64,000 bases of DNA from Roseimicrobium sp. ORNL1 (GTDB taxonomy: Bacteria; Verrucomicrobiota; Verrucomicrobiia; Verrucomicrobiales; Verrucomicrobiaceae), in contig NZ_CP049143.1 in assembly GCF_011044495.1 (NCBI RefSeq), forward strand, positions 7,874,001-7,938,000. The letters run 5' to 3'. This document shows positions 51,604 through 60,622 of the stretch, one piece after another. The notes under the pieces are model-generated. The model was not told where the DNA came from and searched no databases. It saw only the letters and a program-made list of their open reading frames with translations. Each line of letters opens with the position of its first letter. The first letter of the stretch is position 1. Made by a program: the position numbers and the translations under genes.

Positions 51604-54600
51604 CTACAGCTGGTGATAATCCTGCAGCGCCTGCACCTGCACCTCATTCGCCTGAAGTGACTTGATGCCCTTCAGCGCTGCATCAGCACCACGCATGGTG
51701 GTCATGATGGGGATGCGGTTCTGCATGGCGGCGGTGCGGATCTTCACTTCATCTTCACGCGGATTCTTGCCGGAAGGCGTGTTGATGATGAAGTGCATCT
51801 CCTTGTTCTTCATCAGGTCGATGACGTTCGGGCGCTGACCGCTGGCAAGCTTCGGCAGCTTGTTCACGGGAATGCCCGCGCCTTCGATCACCGAGGCAGT
51901 GCCGGGAGTCGCATAGATGGTGAAGCCAAGGTCGGAGTATCCCTTCGCAATGCGCGGGACCACGGTCTTGTCACTTTCCTTCACGCTGATGAAGATGTTG
52001 CCGCCCTTCGGCAGTGCGCCACCAGTGGCCATCTGGCTCTTCGCAAAGGCCATGCCGAGGTCAGAGTCGATGCCCATGACCTCGCCGGTGCTCTTCATTT
52101 CAGGTCCGAGCGCGATGTCTACGCCGGTGAACTTGCTGAAGGGGAACACGGCTTCCTTCACGCTGTAGTGCGGAGGAGTCACCTCGGCGGTGAAGCCGAG
52201 TTCCTTCAGCGTCTTGCCCGCCATGATCTTCGCAGCGAGTTTTGGAAGCGGTATGCCAATGGCCTTGCTCACGAAGGGAGCGGTGCGGCTGGCGCGCGGG
52301 TTCACTTCGATGACGTAGAGGTCATCGCCCTTCACGGCGAGCTGCATGTTCATGAGGCCGCGCACGTTGAGCGCCTTCGCCAGCTTCTTGGCAGCATCGC
52401 GAATGCGACCCTGCATTTCTTCGCTGAGCGAGAAGGGAGGAATCACGCACGCGCTGTCACCGGAGTGAATGCCAGCTTCTTCGATGTGCTCCATGATGGC
52501 GCCCACCACCGTGGTCTCGCCGTCACTGATGCAGTCCACGTCCACTTCGGTCGCGTCTTCCAGGAAGCGGTCCACCAGGACCGGGCGGTCGGGTGTCGCG
52601 TCCACCGCGTTCTGCATGTAGTGCGTGAGCTCGGCATCCGAGTACACAATCTGCATCGCGCGGCCGCCGAGCACGAAGCTGGGGCGCACGAGGCTTGGAT
52701 ATCCAATGCGTGCCGTGATGGCCAGCGCCTCCTCCGTGGAGGTCGCGGTGCCGCTCGGCGCCTGGGCGAGTTCGAGTTCATCCAGCAGCGCGGCGAAGAG
52801 CTTGCGGTCTTCCGCGAGTTCAATGCTCTTCGGCGAAGTGCCGATGATGCGCACGCCGTTTTCTTCAAGACCCTTCGCGAGGTTCAGCGGCGTCTGCCCA
52901 CCGAACTGCACAATCACACCGAGCACCTGGTCATTCTGGTTCTCGCGCTCATAGATGTTCAGCACGTCTTCCAGCGTGAGCGGCTCGAAGTAGAGCTTGT
53001 CGCTGGTGTCGTAGTCCGTGGAGACCGTCTCGGGATTCGAGTTCACCATGATGGTCTCGATGCCCAGTTCGCGCAGCGCGAAAGAAGCGTGCACACAGCA
53101 GTAGTCGAACTCAATGCCCTGGCCGATGCGGTTCGGTCCACCACCGAGGATGATGACCTTCTTCTTGTCGCCCTCACGCACTTCATCTTCCACCCCATAG
53201 GTGGAGTAGTAGTAAGGCGTGTACGCTTCGAATTCCGCGGCGCAGGTGTCGACGAGGCGGTAGGTGGGGGTGACACCGGCCTTCTTACGCGCGTCGCGAA
53301 TTACGGATTCCGGCACGCCTGTTCGAAGAGAAAGTTGGCGATCGGAAAAGCCCAAGCGTTTTGCCCTGCGAAAAGCGTTTTGCAATCCGGCAACAGTATT
53401 GGCAGTGGCGTTGCCAATACAAACTTCGTCGGTATTCAAATCGGACAAGCTATCCCAAAGCGAGTCTTCTTCCAGGCGAGACTGAACAACAATCTCCTCA
53501 ATCTGCCTCAAGAACCACGGATCGATCTTCGTCAGCTCAAACACCTTCTCCACGCTCCAACCGTTCGCAAAGGCCTGGCCGAGGAAGAAGATACGCTCGG
53601 CATTCGGCACGGTGAGCTTGGTGGTGAGCGTCTCGTCATCCACCGACACATCCGCGCCGTCGCCGATGAGGCCGAAGCGCTTGATTTCAAGACTGCGCAG
53701 CGCCTTCTGCAGCGACTCCTTGAAGGTACGACCGATGGCCATGGCTTCACCCACGGACTTCATCTGCGTGGTAAGCGTGGTGTCCGCGCCAGGGAATTTT
53801 TCAAACGTGAAGCGCGGCACCTTGGTGACCACGTAGTCGATGGTCGGCTCGAAGGACGCCGGCGTCTCGCGCGTGATGTCGTTCTTCAGCTCATCCAGCG
53901 TGTAACCCACCGCCAGCTTCGCGGCGATTTTCGCGATGGGGAATCCAGTCGCCTTGGAAGCGAGCGCGGAGCTGCGGCTCACGCGCGGATTCATCTCAAT
54001 CACGATCATGCGGCCCGTCTTCGGCTCCACGGCGAACTGGATGTTCGACCCGCCCGTCTCCACGCCAATCTCGCGGATACAGGCGAAGGACGCATCACGC
54101 ATGATCTGGTACTCGCGATCCGTGAGCGTCTGGATGGGCGCCACGGTGATGGAGTCACCGGTGTGCACGCCCATGGGATCGAGGTTCTCAATCGAGCAGA
54201 TGATCACGCAGTTGTCCGCGCGGTCACGCATCACTTCCATTTCGAATTCCTTCCAGCCGAGCAGCGACTCTTCGATGAGCACTTCTGTCACCGGGGAGAG
54301 ATCCAGGCCGCGCGCGAGGATGGTCTCAAATTCTTCGCGGTTGTACGCGATGCCGCCGCCGGTACCACCGAGCGTGTAGGCGGGACGGATGATGAGTGGC
54401 AGCGTGCCGATTTCCTCGGCAATCTTCCGGCCTTCTTCAACCGTGTGGGCCACGCCGGACTGCGGCAGGTCCAGACCAATCTTGAGCATCGCGTTCTTGA
54501 AAAGCAGACGGTCTTCGCCCTTCTCAATCGCATCGGCCTTCGCACCGATCATGCGCACGTTGTGTTTCTCCAGGATGCCTGCGCGGTGCAGGGACATCGC

Positions 54601-54894
54601 GGTGTTCAGCGCGGTCTGACCGCCGAGCGTGGGGAGCAGCGCATCCGGCTTCTCCTTGATGATGATTTTCTCGACGATCTCCGGCGTGATGGGCTCGATG
54701 TACGTGCGGTGGGCGAACTCCGGGTCGGTCATGATGGTGGCCGGATTGGAGTTCACCAGCACCACTTCATAACCTTCCTCACGCAGGGCCTTGCATGCCT
54801 GGACCCCGGAATAGTCGAACTCACACCCCTGTCCGATGACAATGGGGCCGGAGCCGATGAGCAAAATCTTGTGAATCGAGGTGTCTTTGGGCAT
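51604..54894 (-). CDS. carB: Carbamoyl-phosphate synthase large subunit
   Basis: A 1,096-residue enzyme that, with the glutaminase CarA, makes carbamoyl phosphate from bicarbonate, ATP and ammonia for arginine and pyrimidine synthesis. The two homologous halves are plain: first ATP-grasp unit with [19 protein letters not shown] (about 11-29), [10 protein letters not shown] (about 88) and [18 protein letters not shown] (about 300); second with [19 protein letters not shown] (about 575), [12 protein letters not shown] (about 652) and [18 protein letters not shown] (about 870). The C-terminal MGS-like allosteric domain follows from about 945 ([10 protein letters not shown]). Length is close to the 1,073 of E. 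coli. carA is not adjacent in the window. Confidence 0.97.
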   Translation of the reverse strand: MPKDTSIHKILLIGSGPIVIGQGCEFDYSGVQACKALREEGYEVVLVNSNPATIMTDPEFAHRTYIEPITPEIVEKIIIKEKPDALLPTLGGQTALNTAMSLHRAGILEKHNVRMIGAKADAIEKGEDRLLFKNAMLKIGLDLPQSGVAHTVEEGRKIAEEIGTLPLIIRPAYTLGGTGGGIAYNREEFETILARGLDLSPVTEVLIEESLLGWKEFEMEVMRDRADNCVIICSIENLDPMGVHTGDSITVAPIQTLTDREYQIMRDASFACIREIGVETGGSNIQFAVEPKTGRMIVIEMNPRVSRSSALASKATGFPIAKIAAKLAVGYTLDELKNDITRETPASFEPTIDYVVTKVPRFTFEKFPGADTTLTTQMKSVGEAMAIGRTFKESLQKALRSLEIKRFGLIGDGADVSVDDETLTTKLTVPNAERIFFLGQAFANGWSVEKVFELTKIDPWFLRQIEEIVVQSRLEEDSLWDSLSDLNTDEVCIGNATANTVAGLQNAFRRAKRLGFSDRQLSLRTGVPESVIRDARKKAGVTPTYRLVDTCAAEFEAYTPYYYSTYGVEDEVREGDKKKVIILGGGPNRIGQGIEFDYCCVHASFALRELGIETIMVNSNPETVSTDYDTSDKLYFEPLTLEDVLNIYERENQNDQVLGVIVQFGGQTPLNLAKGLEENGVRIIGTSPKSIELAEDRKLFAALLDELELAQAPSGTATSTEEALAITARIGYPSLVRPSFVLGGRAMQIVYSDAELTHYMQNAVDATPDRPVLVDRFLEDATEVDVDCISDGETTVVGAIMEHIEEAGIHSGDSACVIPPFSLSEEMQGRIRDAAKKLAKALNVRGLMNMQLAVKGDDLYVIEVNPRASRTAPFVSKAIGIPLPKLAAKIMAGKTLKELGFTAEVTPPHYSVKEAVFPFSKFTGVDIALGPEMKSTGEVMGIDSDLGMAFAKSQMATGGALPKGGNIFISVKESDKTVVPRIAKGYSDLGFTIYATPGTASVIEGAGIPVNKLPKLASGQRPNVIDLMKNKEMHFIINTPSGKNPREDEVKIRTAAMQNRIPIMTTMRGADAALKGIKSLQANEVQVQALQDYHQL

Positions 54895-55095
54895 GAGGCG
54901 TTACGCGGGCAAAATGGCGTCTTCCCTCGCATGACATGGGGGCTGTGGCAAGCGGGAGTAAGGTGACATTGGCCGCTTCATGCCCCGGAGCGCCGCCGGG
55001 TGCCCTTCGGAGGCCGAACTGGTTCATTAGGACTGCCTTACAAACCCCGGTCCAAAATTACCCGCCCGTCGGACAATTCCCCGCTTCAAACAGGC

Positions 55096-55125
55096 TGGAC
55101 AAGCTGAGGTCGAACCCACTACACT
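55096..55125 (+). promoter_or_regulatory. Candidate promoter of the 87-residue protein gene
   Basis: TGGACA (five of six to TTGACA) at 55096-55101 and TACACT (four of six to TATAAT) at 55120-55125, spaced 18 bases, lie 40 bases before the ATG at 55165. It is a plausible but unproven sigma70 site. Confidence 0.35.
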
Positions 55126-55164
55126 CCAAATGTAAATACACGCTACACACAGCCCGCACCTGCC

Positions 55165-55428
55165 ATGACCGAACTGCTCGTCTATGCTCCCGGCCTCCGC
55201 GAGGAGGAGAGAATCATGCATCTGGGCCATCACATGGACCTGTTGGCCGCCCGTTACAAGGTGGATGCCTCGCATGACATGGTCTATTTCGAGATCGATG
55301 ACCCCAGCAAAATCACCCTGAAACAGGTGAATGAGCTCTTCGAGACCATCGGCCTGCAACCCCGCTTCGTGGGCCATGTGCCGCCCGAGCTGAAGCGCGG
55401 GGATGTGACGGAGCGCTTGCAGCCCTGA
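55165..55428 (+). CDS. Small conserved-looking protein, ferredoxin-like fold
   Basis: An 87-residue cytoplasmic protein without signal, membrane segment or cysteine. The order of segments (TELLVYAP; EERIMHLGHHMDLLAARY; DMVYFEIDDP; LKQVNELFETIGLQPRFVG) suggests a beta-alpha-beta-beta-alpha-beta arrangement like a heavy-metal-associated domain, but without the CxxC pair. It may be a small regulatory or binding module. It has its own upstream space and is followed 172 bases later by the ATP-grasp gene. Function unknown. Confidence 0.65.
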   Translation: MTELLVYAPGLREEERIMHLGHHMDLLAARYKVDASHDMVYFEIDDPSKITLKQVNELFETIGLQPRFVGHVPPELKRGDVTERLQP

Positions 55429-55600
55429 GCTTGGCTCACGCTCACTCGAAAACGGGGCCGGAGTGCCCTCCTGGCGATACGAGCCCTGACATTGTTGTTG
55501 CGAAGTGCACGAATGTTTAGGTCACCTTTACATTCCCTTCACAATTCTCCTTCTTGCGGATCATCCGCCATTTACATACGCATGATTTCTTGGCGGCAAG

Positions 55601-56668
55601 ATGCGTATTGCCGTCACTGGATTGAGTCGAGGTGAGAACCCCCAGCCGGGAGCCGCCATTATCGCCGGTATCCGCGCGGCACACCCGGGGGCATTCATCG
55701 TGGGCATGGCGTATGACGCCACGGAGAGTGGCATCTACGCCCACAACGGCCCGGACGCAGTATTCACCATCCCCTTCCCCTCGGAGGGCGCGGAGACGTT
55801 CCTGAAGCGAATCGATGAGATCCACGCACAAACACCGTTCGAGGTGCTCATTCCCACGCTGGATTCCGAGATGGAGCTCATGGTGGAGCTCGAAAGCGAA
55901 CTGACGGCGCGTGGCATCCGCACCTGCCTGCCGGACAAGGACGCCTACCTTCGCCGTTCACGGGAACAGCTTACAGAGCTGGCTTTCTCCGCAGGTGTCA
56001 CTACGCCGCGCACGCACGCGGTGTACACCGTCAGCCGCGCCCTGCTGCTGGGCCGCGAGATGCGGTATCCCGTTCTCGTGAAGGGCGTGCATCACGACAC
56101 GCATCTGGTGGAGAATGAAGCGGAACTCGCCGGGGCCGTGTCCCTGCTCTTCGCCCAGTGGGGGGCGCCGGTGCTGCTGCAGGAGGTCATCTCAGGTACG
56201 GAACATCACGCGATGGGCATTGGCGATGGTGAGGGTGGACTCTTCGGCCTCTGCAGCATCCGCAGGCCCAGCATGCACGGGCTCGGGAAAAATGTTGGTG
56301 GCATCACCGTGCGGGACGGCGCCCTGCGCGAGGTGTGTGAGCGCCTCGTCCGCGAGCTGCGCTGGCGTGGTCCGTTTGAGATTGTCACCATCATGGATGA
56401 GACGGTGAACCGCCACTTCCTCATCAAGATGGCCCCGCGCTTCCCCTCCTGGGTGGGTTTCCCCACGGGATTCGGGGCGAATTTCCCGGCTGCCCTCGCG
56501 CGGTTCATTGTGAAGGGTACCGTTCCAGACCCGGTGCCGGAGCCGGTTGCGGGCTGGTTCTACCTCCAGCATCAGGTGGAGGTGTTCGGACAGACGGAGC
56601 AACTCGATGCCCTCTCTGGCGGAGGTTCCTGGCTGGGTACGGATGGCGCCCGGTTTCAGCGGGCATGA
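55601..56668 (+). CDS. ATP-grasp family protein with altered metal ligands
   Basis: A 355-residue protein. The N-terminal Rossmann-like part (MRIAVTGLSRGENPQPGAAI) and the central segment (RYPVLVKGVHHDTHLVENEA, about 148-167, with the ATP-binding Lys of VLVKG) are ATP-grasp-like, as is VLLQEVISGTEHHAMGIGDG (about 190-210). The late motif that normally reads like FLLEINPRFP is FLIKMAPRFPSWVGFPTGFG (about 267-286), so the metal-binding Glu and Asn are Lys and Ala. Ligases of this superfamily join a carboxylate to an amine or thiol, but here ATP use is doubtful. The histidine kinase gene starts 52 bases on. Confidence 0.8.
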   Translation: MRIAVTGLSRGENPQPGAAIIAGIRAAHPGAFIVGMAYDATESGIYAHNGPDAVFTIPFPSEGAETFLKRIDEIHAQTPFEVLIPTLDSEMELMVELESELTARGIRTCLPDKDAYLRRSREQLTELAFSAGVTTPRTHAVYTVSRALLLGREMRYPVLVKGVHHDTHLVENEAELAGAVSLLFAQWGAPVLLQEVISGTEHHAMGIGDGEGGLFGLCSIRRPSMHGLGKNVGGITVRDGALREVCERLVRELRWRGPFEIVTIMDETVNRHFLIKMAPRFPSWVGFPTGFGANFPAALARFIVKGTVPDPVPEPVAGWFYLQHQVEVFGQTEQLDALSGGGSWLGTDGARFQRA

Positions 56669-56720
56669 ACCGAGTGCGTCTGGACACAGAGAAGTGGTGC
56701 AACTTGACCGCGAATGAATC

Positions 56721-58343
56721 ATGATGGACCCCATGCGAGTCCGGTTTCCCATTCCCGTGAAGCTGCTGGCCGGCTTCCTGGCGAATGTCGCGCTGATCGC
56801 CCTGGGTTTCTGGATTGTCTTCCGCTCCCAGTTCGGTGGTGCCTCCAGCGGGCTCATGCAGGGCATCATGGAGCCGCGCCTGCAGGCCATGGCCGAGCGC
56901 ATCGCCGCGGAATTGCGAGACCACCCACGCTCCGCCTGGGGAACTCTACTCAAAGATCACAGCGAGACCTTGGGCATTGAGTTTTCATTGTTCGACTCGG
57001 AGGTCCAGTACGTCACAGGAGCGCATGAGTCCCTGCCTCCCGACCTGCTGGAAGCAGTGAAAGAAAAGCTGACACCCCACCTGCGGCGCCGCGGGGATGG
57101 GAATGGCCCGCCGCGCCAGCCCCCACCTCCCCCTCCTCCGCTGGGGCTCGATCCGCTGGACGACATTTTTGGCAGTTCCGGAGGCGCGCGCCCACCGCCC
57201 CCACCACGGCGCGACGACGAACAAGATCGAGGTCCGAGGCCCATCAATCCTGCCATGGCGGAATATCCCACCGTCATGGCACATACCGATACGCCCCCGG
57301 GTTACTGGGCGGTGATTCGCGTGCCTGCCGTCGCTGCTGAGCGCGGTTACCTGCCGGCGCTGCTGGTGGTGCGGTCAGACACCTTGACTGCCGGAGGCGT
57401 GTTTCTTGACCCCAAGCCGTGGTTGTACGCCAGCGTGGGCGTGCTGCTGGTCTCTGCCCTCATCTGGGTGCCCATGGCGCTGAGTTTCACGCGAAGCATC
57501 CAGCGCCTGCGCAAGAACACCGGCCGTGTCGCGGAGGGCGACTTCGAAGGAGCAGTGCCCGATGCCCACCGGTTGGATGAGCTCGGCGATCTCGGCCGCT
57601 CCGTGCAGCAGATGGCGCAGCGCCTGGATGGCCATGCAAAGGGGCAGAAGCGCTTCCTCGGGGACATCGCCCATGAGCTGTGCTCGCCCATCGCACGCAT
57701 GCAGGCCTCCCTCGGCATCCTGCAGCAGCGTGGAGAAGTGAACGGGGATGAAAAGAGCCAGCGCTACATGGAGAAGCTCGAAGGCGAGCTGCAGCACATG
57801 AGCGTGCTGGTGAATGAGCTGCTCAGCTTTTCCAAAGCCAATCTCCGCAGCGAGGTGAAGCTGAAACCGGTGCTGCTCGCCCCTCTGGTGCGGCGTACGC
57901 TCCAGCGTGAAGATGCCAGTGAAGAAGCAGGCACCGCGAAGGTGGAGGTGCCTGAGCACTTCGTCGCCATGGCGGATGAAGACATGCTTTCCCGTGCGAT
58001 TGGGAATCTGGTGCGCAATGCCCAGCGCTATGCCGCGGGGACCGGCCCGGTGGAGATCTCTGCCACGCGGGCAAATGGCCACGTGAGCGTCAGCGTGAGC
58101 GACCGCGGGCCCGGTGTTTCGGCGGAGGCTCTGCCGCGCCTGCTGGAGCCCTTTTACCGGCCGGACGTTGCGCGCTCCCGCGAGAGTGGTGGGGTGGGGC
58201 TTGGCCTTGCGATTGTGAAGAGCTGCACCGAAGCCTGCGGTGGCAAGGTGGAGGTCTCCAACCGCGAGGGCGGGGGACTCTCTGTCACGCTGAAACTCAT
58301 GGCGGATCAGGGTACCGGCGCGGACGAGGCCCGCTCGGGCTGA
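56721..58343 (+). CDS. Sensor histidine kinase with polyproline periplasmic domain
   Basis: A 540-residue membrane kinase. Membrane segments lie at about 13-34 and 233-255. The periplasmic domain between them carries two proline runs (PPRQPPPPPPP near 130-140 and RPPPPPRRDD near 157-165). A HAMP segment (about 255-305) leads to the HisKA box FLGDIAHELCSPIARMQ with the phosphorylated His at 318. The HATPase domain has AIGNLVRNAQRYA (N box, about 426-438), SDRGPGV (G1, about 460) and GGVGLGLAIVK (G2, about 490-500). It should respond to an envelope signal and phosphorylate a response regulator, but none is adjacent. Alternative ATGs at 56724 and 56733 are equally good. Confidence 0.92.
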   Translation: MMDPMRVRFPIPVKLLAGFLANVALIALGFWIVFRSQFGGASSGLMQGIMEPRLQAMAERIAAELRDHPRSAWGTLLKDHSETLGIEFSLFDSEVQYVTGAHESLPPDLLEAVKEKLTPHLRRRGDGNGPPRQPPPPPPPLGLDPLDDIFGSSGGARPPPPPRRDDEQDRGPRPINPAMAEYPTVMAHTDTPPGYWAVIRVPAVAAERGYLPALLVVRSDTLTAGGVFLDPKPWLYASVGVLLVSALIWVPMALSFTRSIQRLRKNTGRVAEGDFEGAVPDAHRLDELGDLGRSVQQMAQRLDGHAKGQKRFLGDIAHELCSPIARMQASLGILQQRGEVNGDEKSQRYMEKLEGELQHMSVLVNELLSFSKANLRSEVKLKPVLLAPLVRRTLQREDASEEAGTAKVEVPEHFVAMADEDMLSRAIGNLVRNAQRYAAGTGPVEISATRANGHVSVSVSDRGPGVSAEALPRLLEPFYRPDVARSRESGGVGLGLAIVKSCTEACGGKVEVSNREGGGLSVTLKLMADQGTGADEARSG

Positions 58344-58486
58344 CCAGCGGCCTGACGCGGTCCATTTCCCCTCCTTTTGTGCCTCGTACTGCACGGCTTG
58401 TGACCGTGGTGCAATACCCCGGGCCTCCATGGCGTAATTTCGGCTTCTGGAACTATCCACCTTTGCCCCCGTCCTGCCCTGTTCCC

Positions 58487-59944
58487 ATGAGCCTGCCTGT
58501 TTCCGGTCATCCCTTCTCCCGCCGCCAGTGGCTTTCCCGCACCGGTGGAGGCGTGGGTTCGGTGGCGCTTGCCTGGCTGCTGAAGCAGGAGGGTCTGCTG
58601 GCCACCAGTGAGCGTCTGGAGGCGCATCACTACGACCTCATCCCGAAGCGCCCCGTGGCCCAACCGAAGGCGCGCGCCATGATCTCCATGTTCATGCAGG
58701 GCGGCCCGAGCCACATCGACCTCTTTGATCCCAAGCCGGAGCTCGACAAGCTGGACGGCAAGAACTTCCCCGGTGAGGTGAAGTATGACGATGCCGCCGG
58801 CGCCAGCCGCGAGGTCATGGCCAGTCCGTGGAAGTTCCGCAAGCACGGCCAGTGCGGCATGGAACTCTCCGAGCTGCTACCGCACCTCGCCAATGTGGTG
58901 GATGACATCACGCTCATCCGCTCCATGCACACGGGCGTGAACAATCACGGCCAGTCCATCTACGCCTTGGAGAATGGACGCGCCACCGGTGGCCGCCCCA
59001 CGCTGGGAAGCTGGCTCACCTACGGCCTCGGTTCGGAAAATCAGGACCTGCCTGCCTATGTGGCACTCACCGACCCGCGCGGTGTGCCTGTGCTCGGCGT
59101 GGAGAATTGGACCAATGGCTGGCTGCCCTCCCTGTATCAAGGCACGGTGGTGCGCTCGAAGGAGCCACGCATCCTGAATCTCGACGCGCCCATGTCACTG
59201 AAAGGTGAGGCGCAGGATCGTTACCTGAACTTCCTCGGCAAGCTGAACCACCAGCACCTCGCTCAGCGACCCGGTGAATCCGACCTCGAAGCGCGCATCC
59301 AGAGCTTTGAGCTTGCCGCCCGCATGCAGACCGCGGCGAAGGAAGCCCTCGACATCAGCCAGGAAAGTGAGGCCACCAAGAAACTCTATGGTCTCGATGA
59401 TCCGGCCACGCAGGAGTTCGGCGCGCGCTGCCTCATTGCCCGTCGCCTCGTGGAGCGCGGTGTGCGCTTCGTGAGCGTCTTCACTGCCAACCAGACCTGG
59501 GATCATCACCAGAGCATCCTGACCGGCCTGCCCACCGCCATCAAGCAGGTGGACAAACCTTCCACCGCTCTCATCATCGATCTCAAGGCACGCGGCCTGC
59601 TGGACAGCACCGTGGTGCACTGGGGCGGTGAAATGGGACGCCTGCCCGTGATTCAAAACCGCGCAGGCAGCAGCGGCCGCGCCAAGGTGGGCCGCGACCA
59701 CAACACCTACGGCTTCAGCCAGTGGGTCGCCGGCGGTGGTTTCCGCGGCGGCTATGTGCACGGCGCCACGGATGAGTTTGGCCACAAGGCCGTGGAGAAC
59801 ATCGTGAACCACTACGACTGGCACGCGACGTTGTTCGAGCTCTTCGGCCTGAATCCGAAGAAACTCACCTACAAGCGCAACGGCACGGATCAGGTGCTGA
59901 TTGAGAATCCCGAGGCGCGGGTGGTGAGTGAGTTGCTGGTGTAA
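58487..59944 (+). CDS. DUF1501 protein, TAT-exported (PSD1-associated branch)
   Basis: A 485-residue DUF1501 protein. ATG 58487 is preferred because it is followed by a short leader and the twin-arginine motif SRRQWLSRTGGGVGSVALAW (about residues 11-30). Family motifs are AMISMFMQGGPSHIDLFDPK (about 65-84), QEFGARCLIARRLVERGVRF (about 308-327), WDHHQSILTG and HWGGEMGRLPV (about 378), and GRDHNTYGFSQWVAGGGFRG (about 402-421). This branch is the one usually next to DUF1549/DUF1553 genes, yet none is beside it here. It ends at a triple hairpin and is convergent with the unknown gene at 60033. Confidence 0.88.
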   Translation: MSLPVSGHPFSRRQWLSRTGGGVGSVALAWLLKQEGLLATSERLEAHHYDLIPKRPVAQPKARAMISMFMQGGPSHIDLFDPKPELDKLDGKNFPGEVKYDDAAGASREVMASPWKFRKHGQCGMELSELLPHLANVVDDITLIRSMHTGVNNHGQSIYALENGRATGGRPTLGSWLTYGLGSENQDLPAYVALTDPRGVPVLGVENWTNGWLPSLYQGTVVRSKEPRILNLDAPMSLKGEAQDRYLNFLGKLNHQHLAQRPGESDLEARIQSFELAARMQTAAKEALDISQESEATKKLYGLDDPATQEFGARCLIARRLVERGVRFVSVFTANQTWDHHQSILTGLPTAIKQVDKPSTALIIDLKARGLLDSTVVHWGGEMGRLPVIQNRAGSSGRAKVGRDHNTYGFSQWVAGGGFRGGYVHGATDEFGHKAVENIVNHYDWHATLFELFGLNPKKLTYKRNGTDQVLIENPEARVVSELLV

Positions 59945-59959
59945 TCAAGAAGGAGGTTG

Positions 59960-60028
59960 GGGCTTCCGCCCTGACAGCGGGCGTTGGGCCTTCTGGCCCG
60001 ACAGCGGTTAGCGGGTTTTCCAACCCGC
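59960..60028. repeat. Triple hairpin repeat with GACAGCGG spacers
   Basis: Three hairpins in a row have TTCC, TTCT and TTCC loops: GGGC/GCCC (59960-59971), GGGCC/GGCCC (59986-59999) and GCGGGTT/AACCCGC (60011-60028). GACAGCGG lies between each pair. The layout repeats that of 18151-18193. It lies between convergent genes and may end both transcripts or bind a protein. Confidence 0.65.
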
Positions 60029-60032
60029 CAGT

Positions 60033-60608
60033 TTATCCCAATCGCTCCATGTAGCTGTGTGTCTTCACGACCACATCGTCCGCAAGTCGCTGCCACTTCA
60101 TATCAGAATCAAGCAAACGCAGTTCTTCAACGGCCTCCAAGATCTCGCGGCTCTCCTGCATCGTTGCTCCGTTCGCACCATAAAGGATGCCAGCAGGCCA
60201 CTCGTGAATGCAGTACTGAAGCCAACTCGCAAGACACTCTGAGAGCCGGGTTCGTGCCCAGACATTCCCCGGGTCAATCTTCAGTATTTTTCGAAGAAGC
60301 TGCTCTTCAGAAATGTCTCCCAGTTCCTCGCGCTTCGCTTTGTCTGCGTAAAGGTTCTGAACCGTCAGGACAAGACATTGGATGGCGACGACGTTGTCTT
60401 CCATGCGGGCCTTGGCAAAAGGGAAGACGATTTCCTGCCAGAGGTGATGATTGATTCTTTGTCCCTCGGCATCCTGACAGAGCTCGATGATGAAAGCCTC
60501 CTTCGGATCAGCTCTGCATTCCCGAACAACATCGGCAGTCAGTTGATTCGCTTCGGGGCGCAACCCCTTCACTCTGGCTTCGCAAAATTTAGTATAGCTC
60601 GGGTACAT
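60033..60608 (-). CDS. Soluble protein of unknown function
   Basis: A 191-residue, mostly helical, slightly acidic protein without signal or membrane segment. ATG at 60606-60608 begins 14 bases after the stop of the giant gene upstream on the same strand; a longer frame from 60677 would overlap that gene's coding end and is less likely. Aromatic and Leu-rich segments (EAFIIELCQDAEGQRINHHL, EEQLLRKILKIDPGNVWART) suggest a TPR-like or ARM-like helical fold. It may be cotranscribed with the giant gene. No family is recognised. Confidence 0.7.
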   Translation of the reverse strand: MYPSYTKFCEARVKGLRPEANQLTADVVRECRADPKEAFIIELCQDAEGQRINHHLWQEIVFPFAKARMEDNVVAIQCLVLTVQNLYADKAKREELGDISEEQLLRKILKIDPGNVWARTRLSECLASWLQYCIHEWPAGILYGANGATMQESREILEAVEELRLLDSDMKWQRLADDVVVKTHSYMERLG

Positions 60609-60622
60609 GAAGTGTGTCCGGA

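Noticed and set aside
51793-54966. A very long open frame (over 1,000 codons) on the plus strand opposite carB
   Set aside because: It is antisense to a strongly conserved enzyme gene. GC-rich codon bias on the minus strand removes stop codons from the opposite frame. The product is rich in His, Arg and Val with no recognisable domain.
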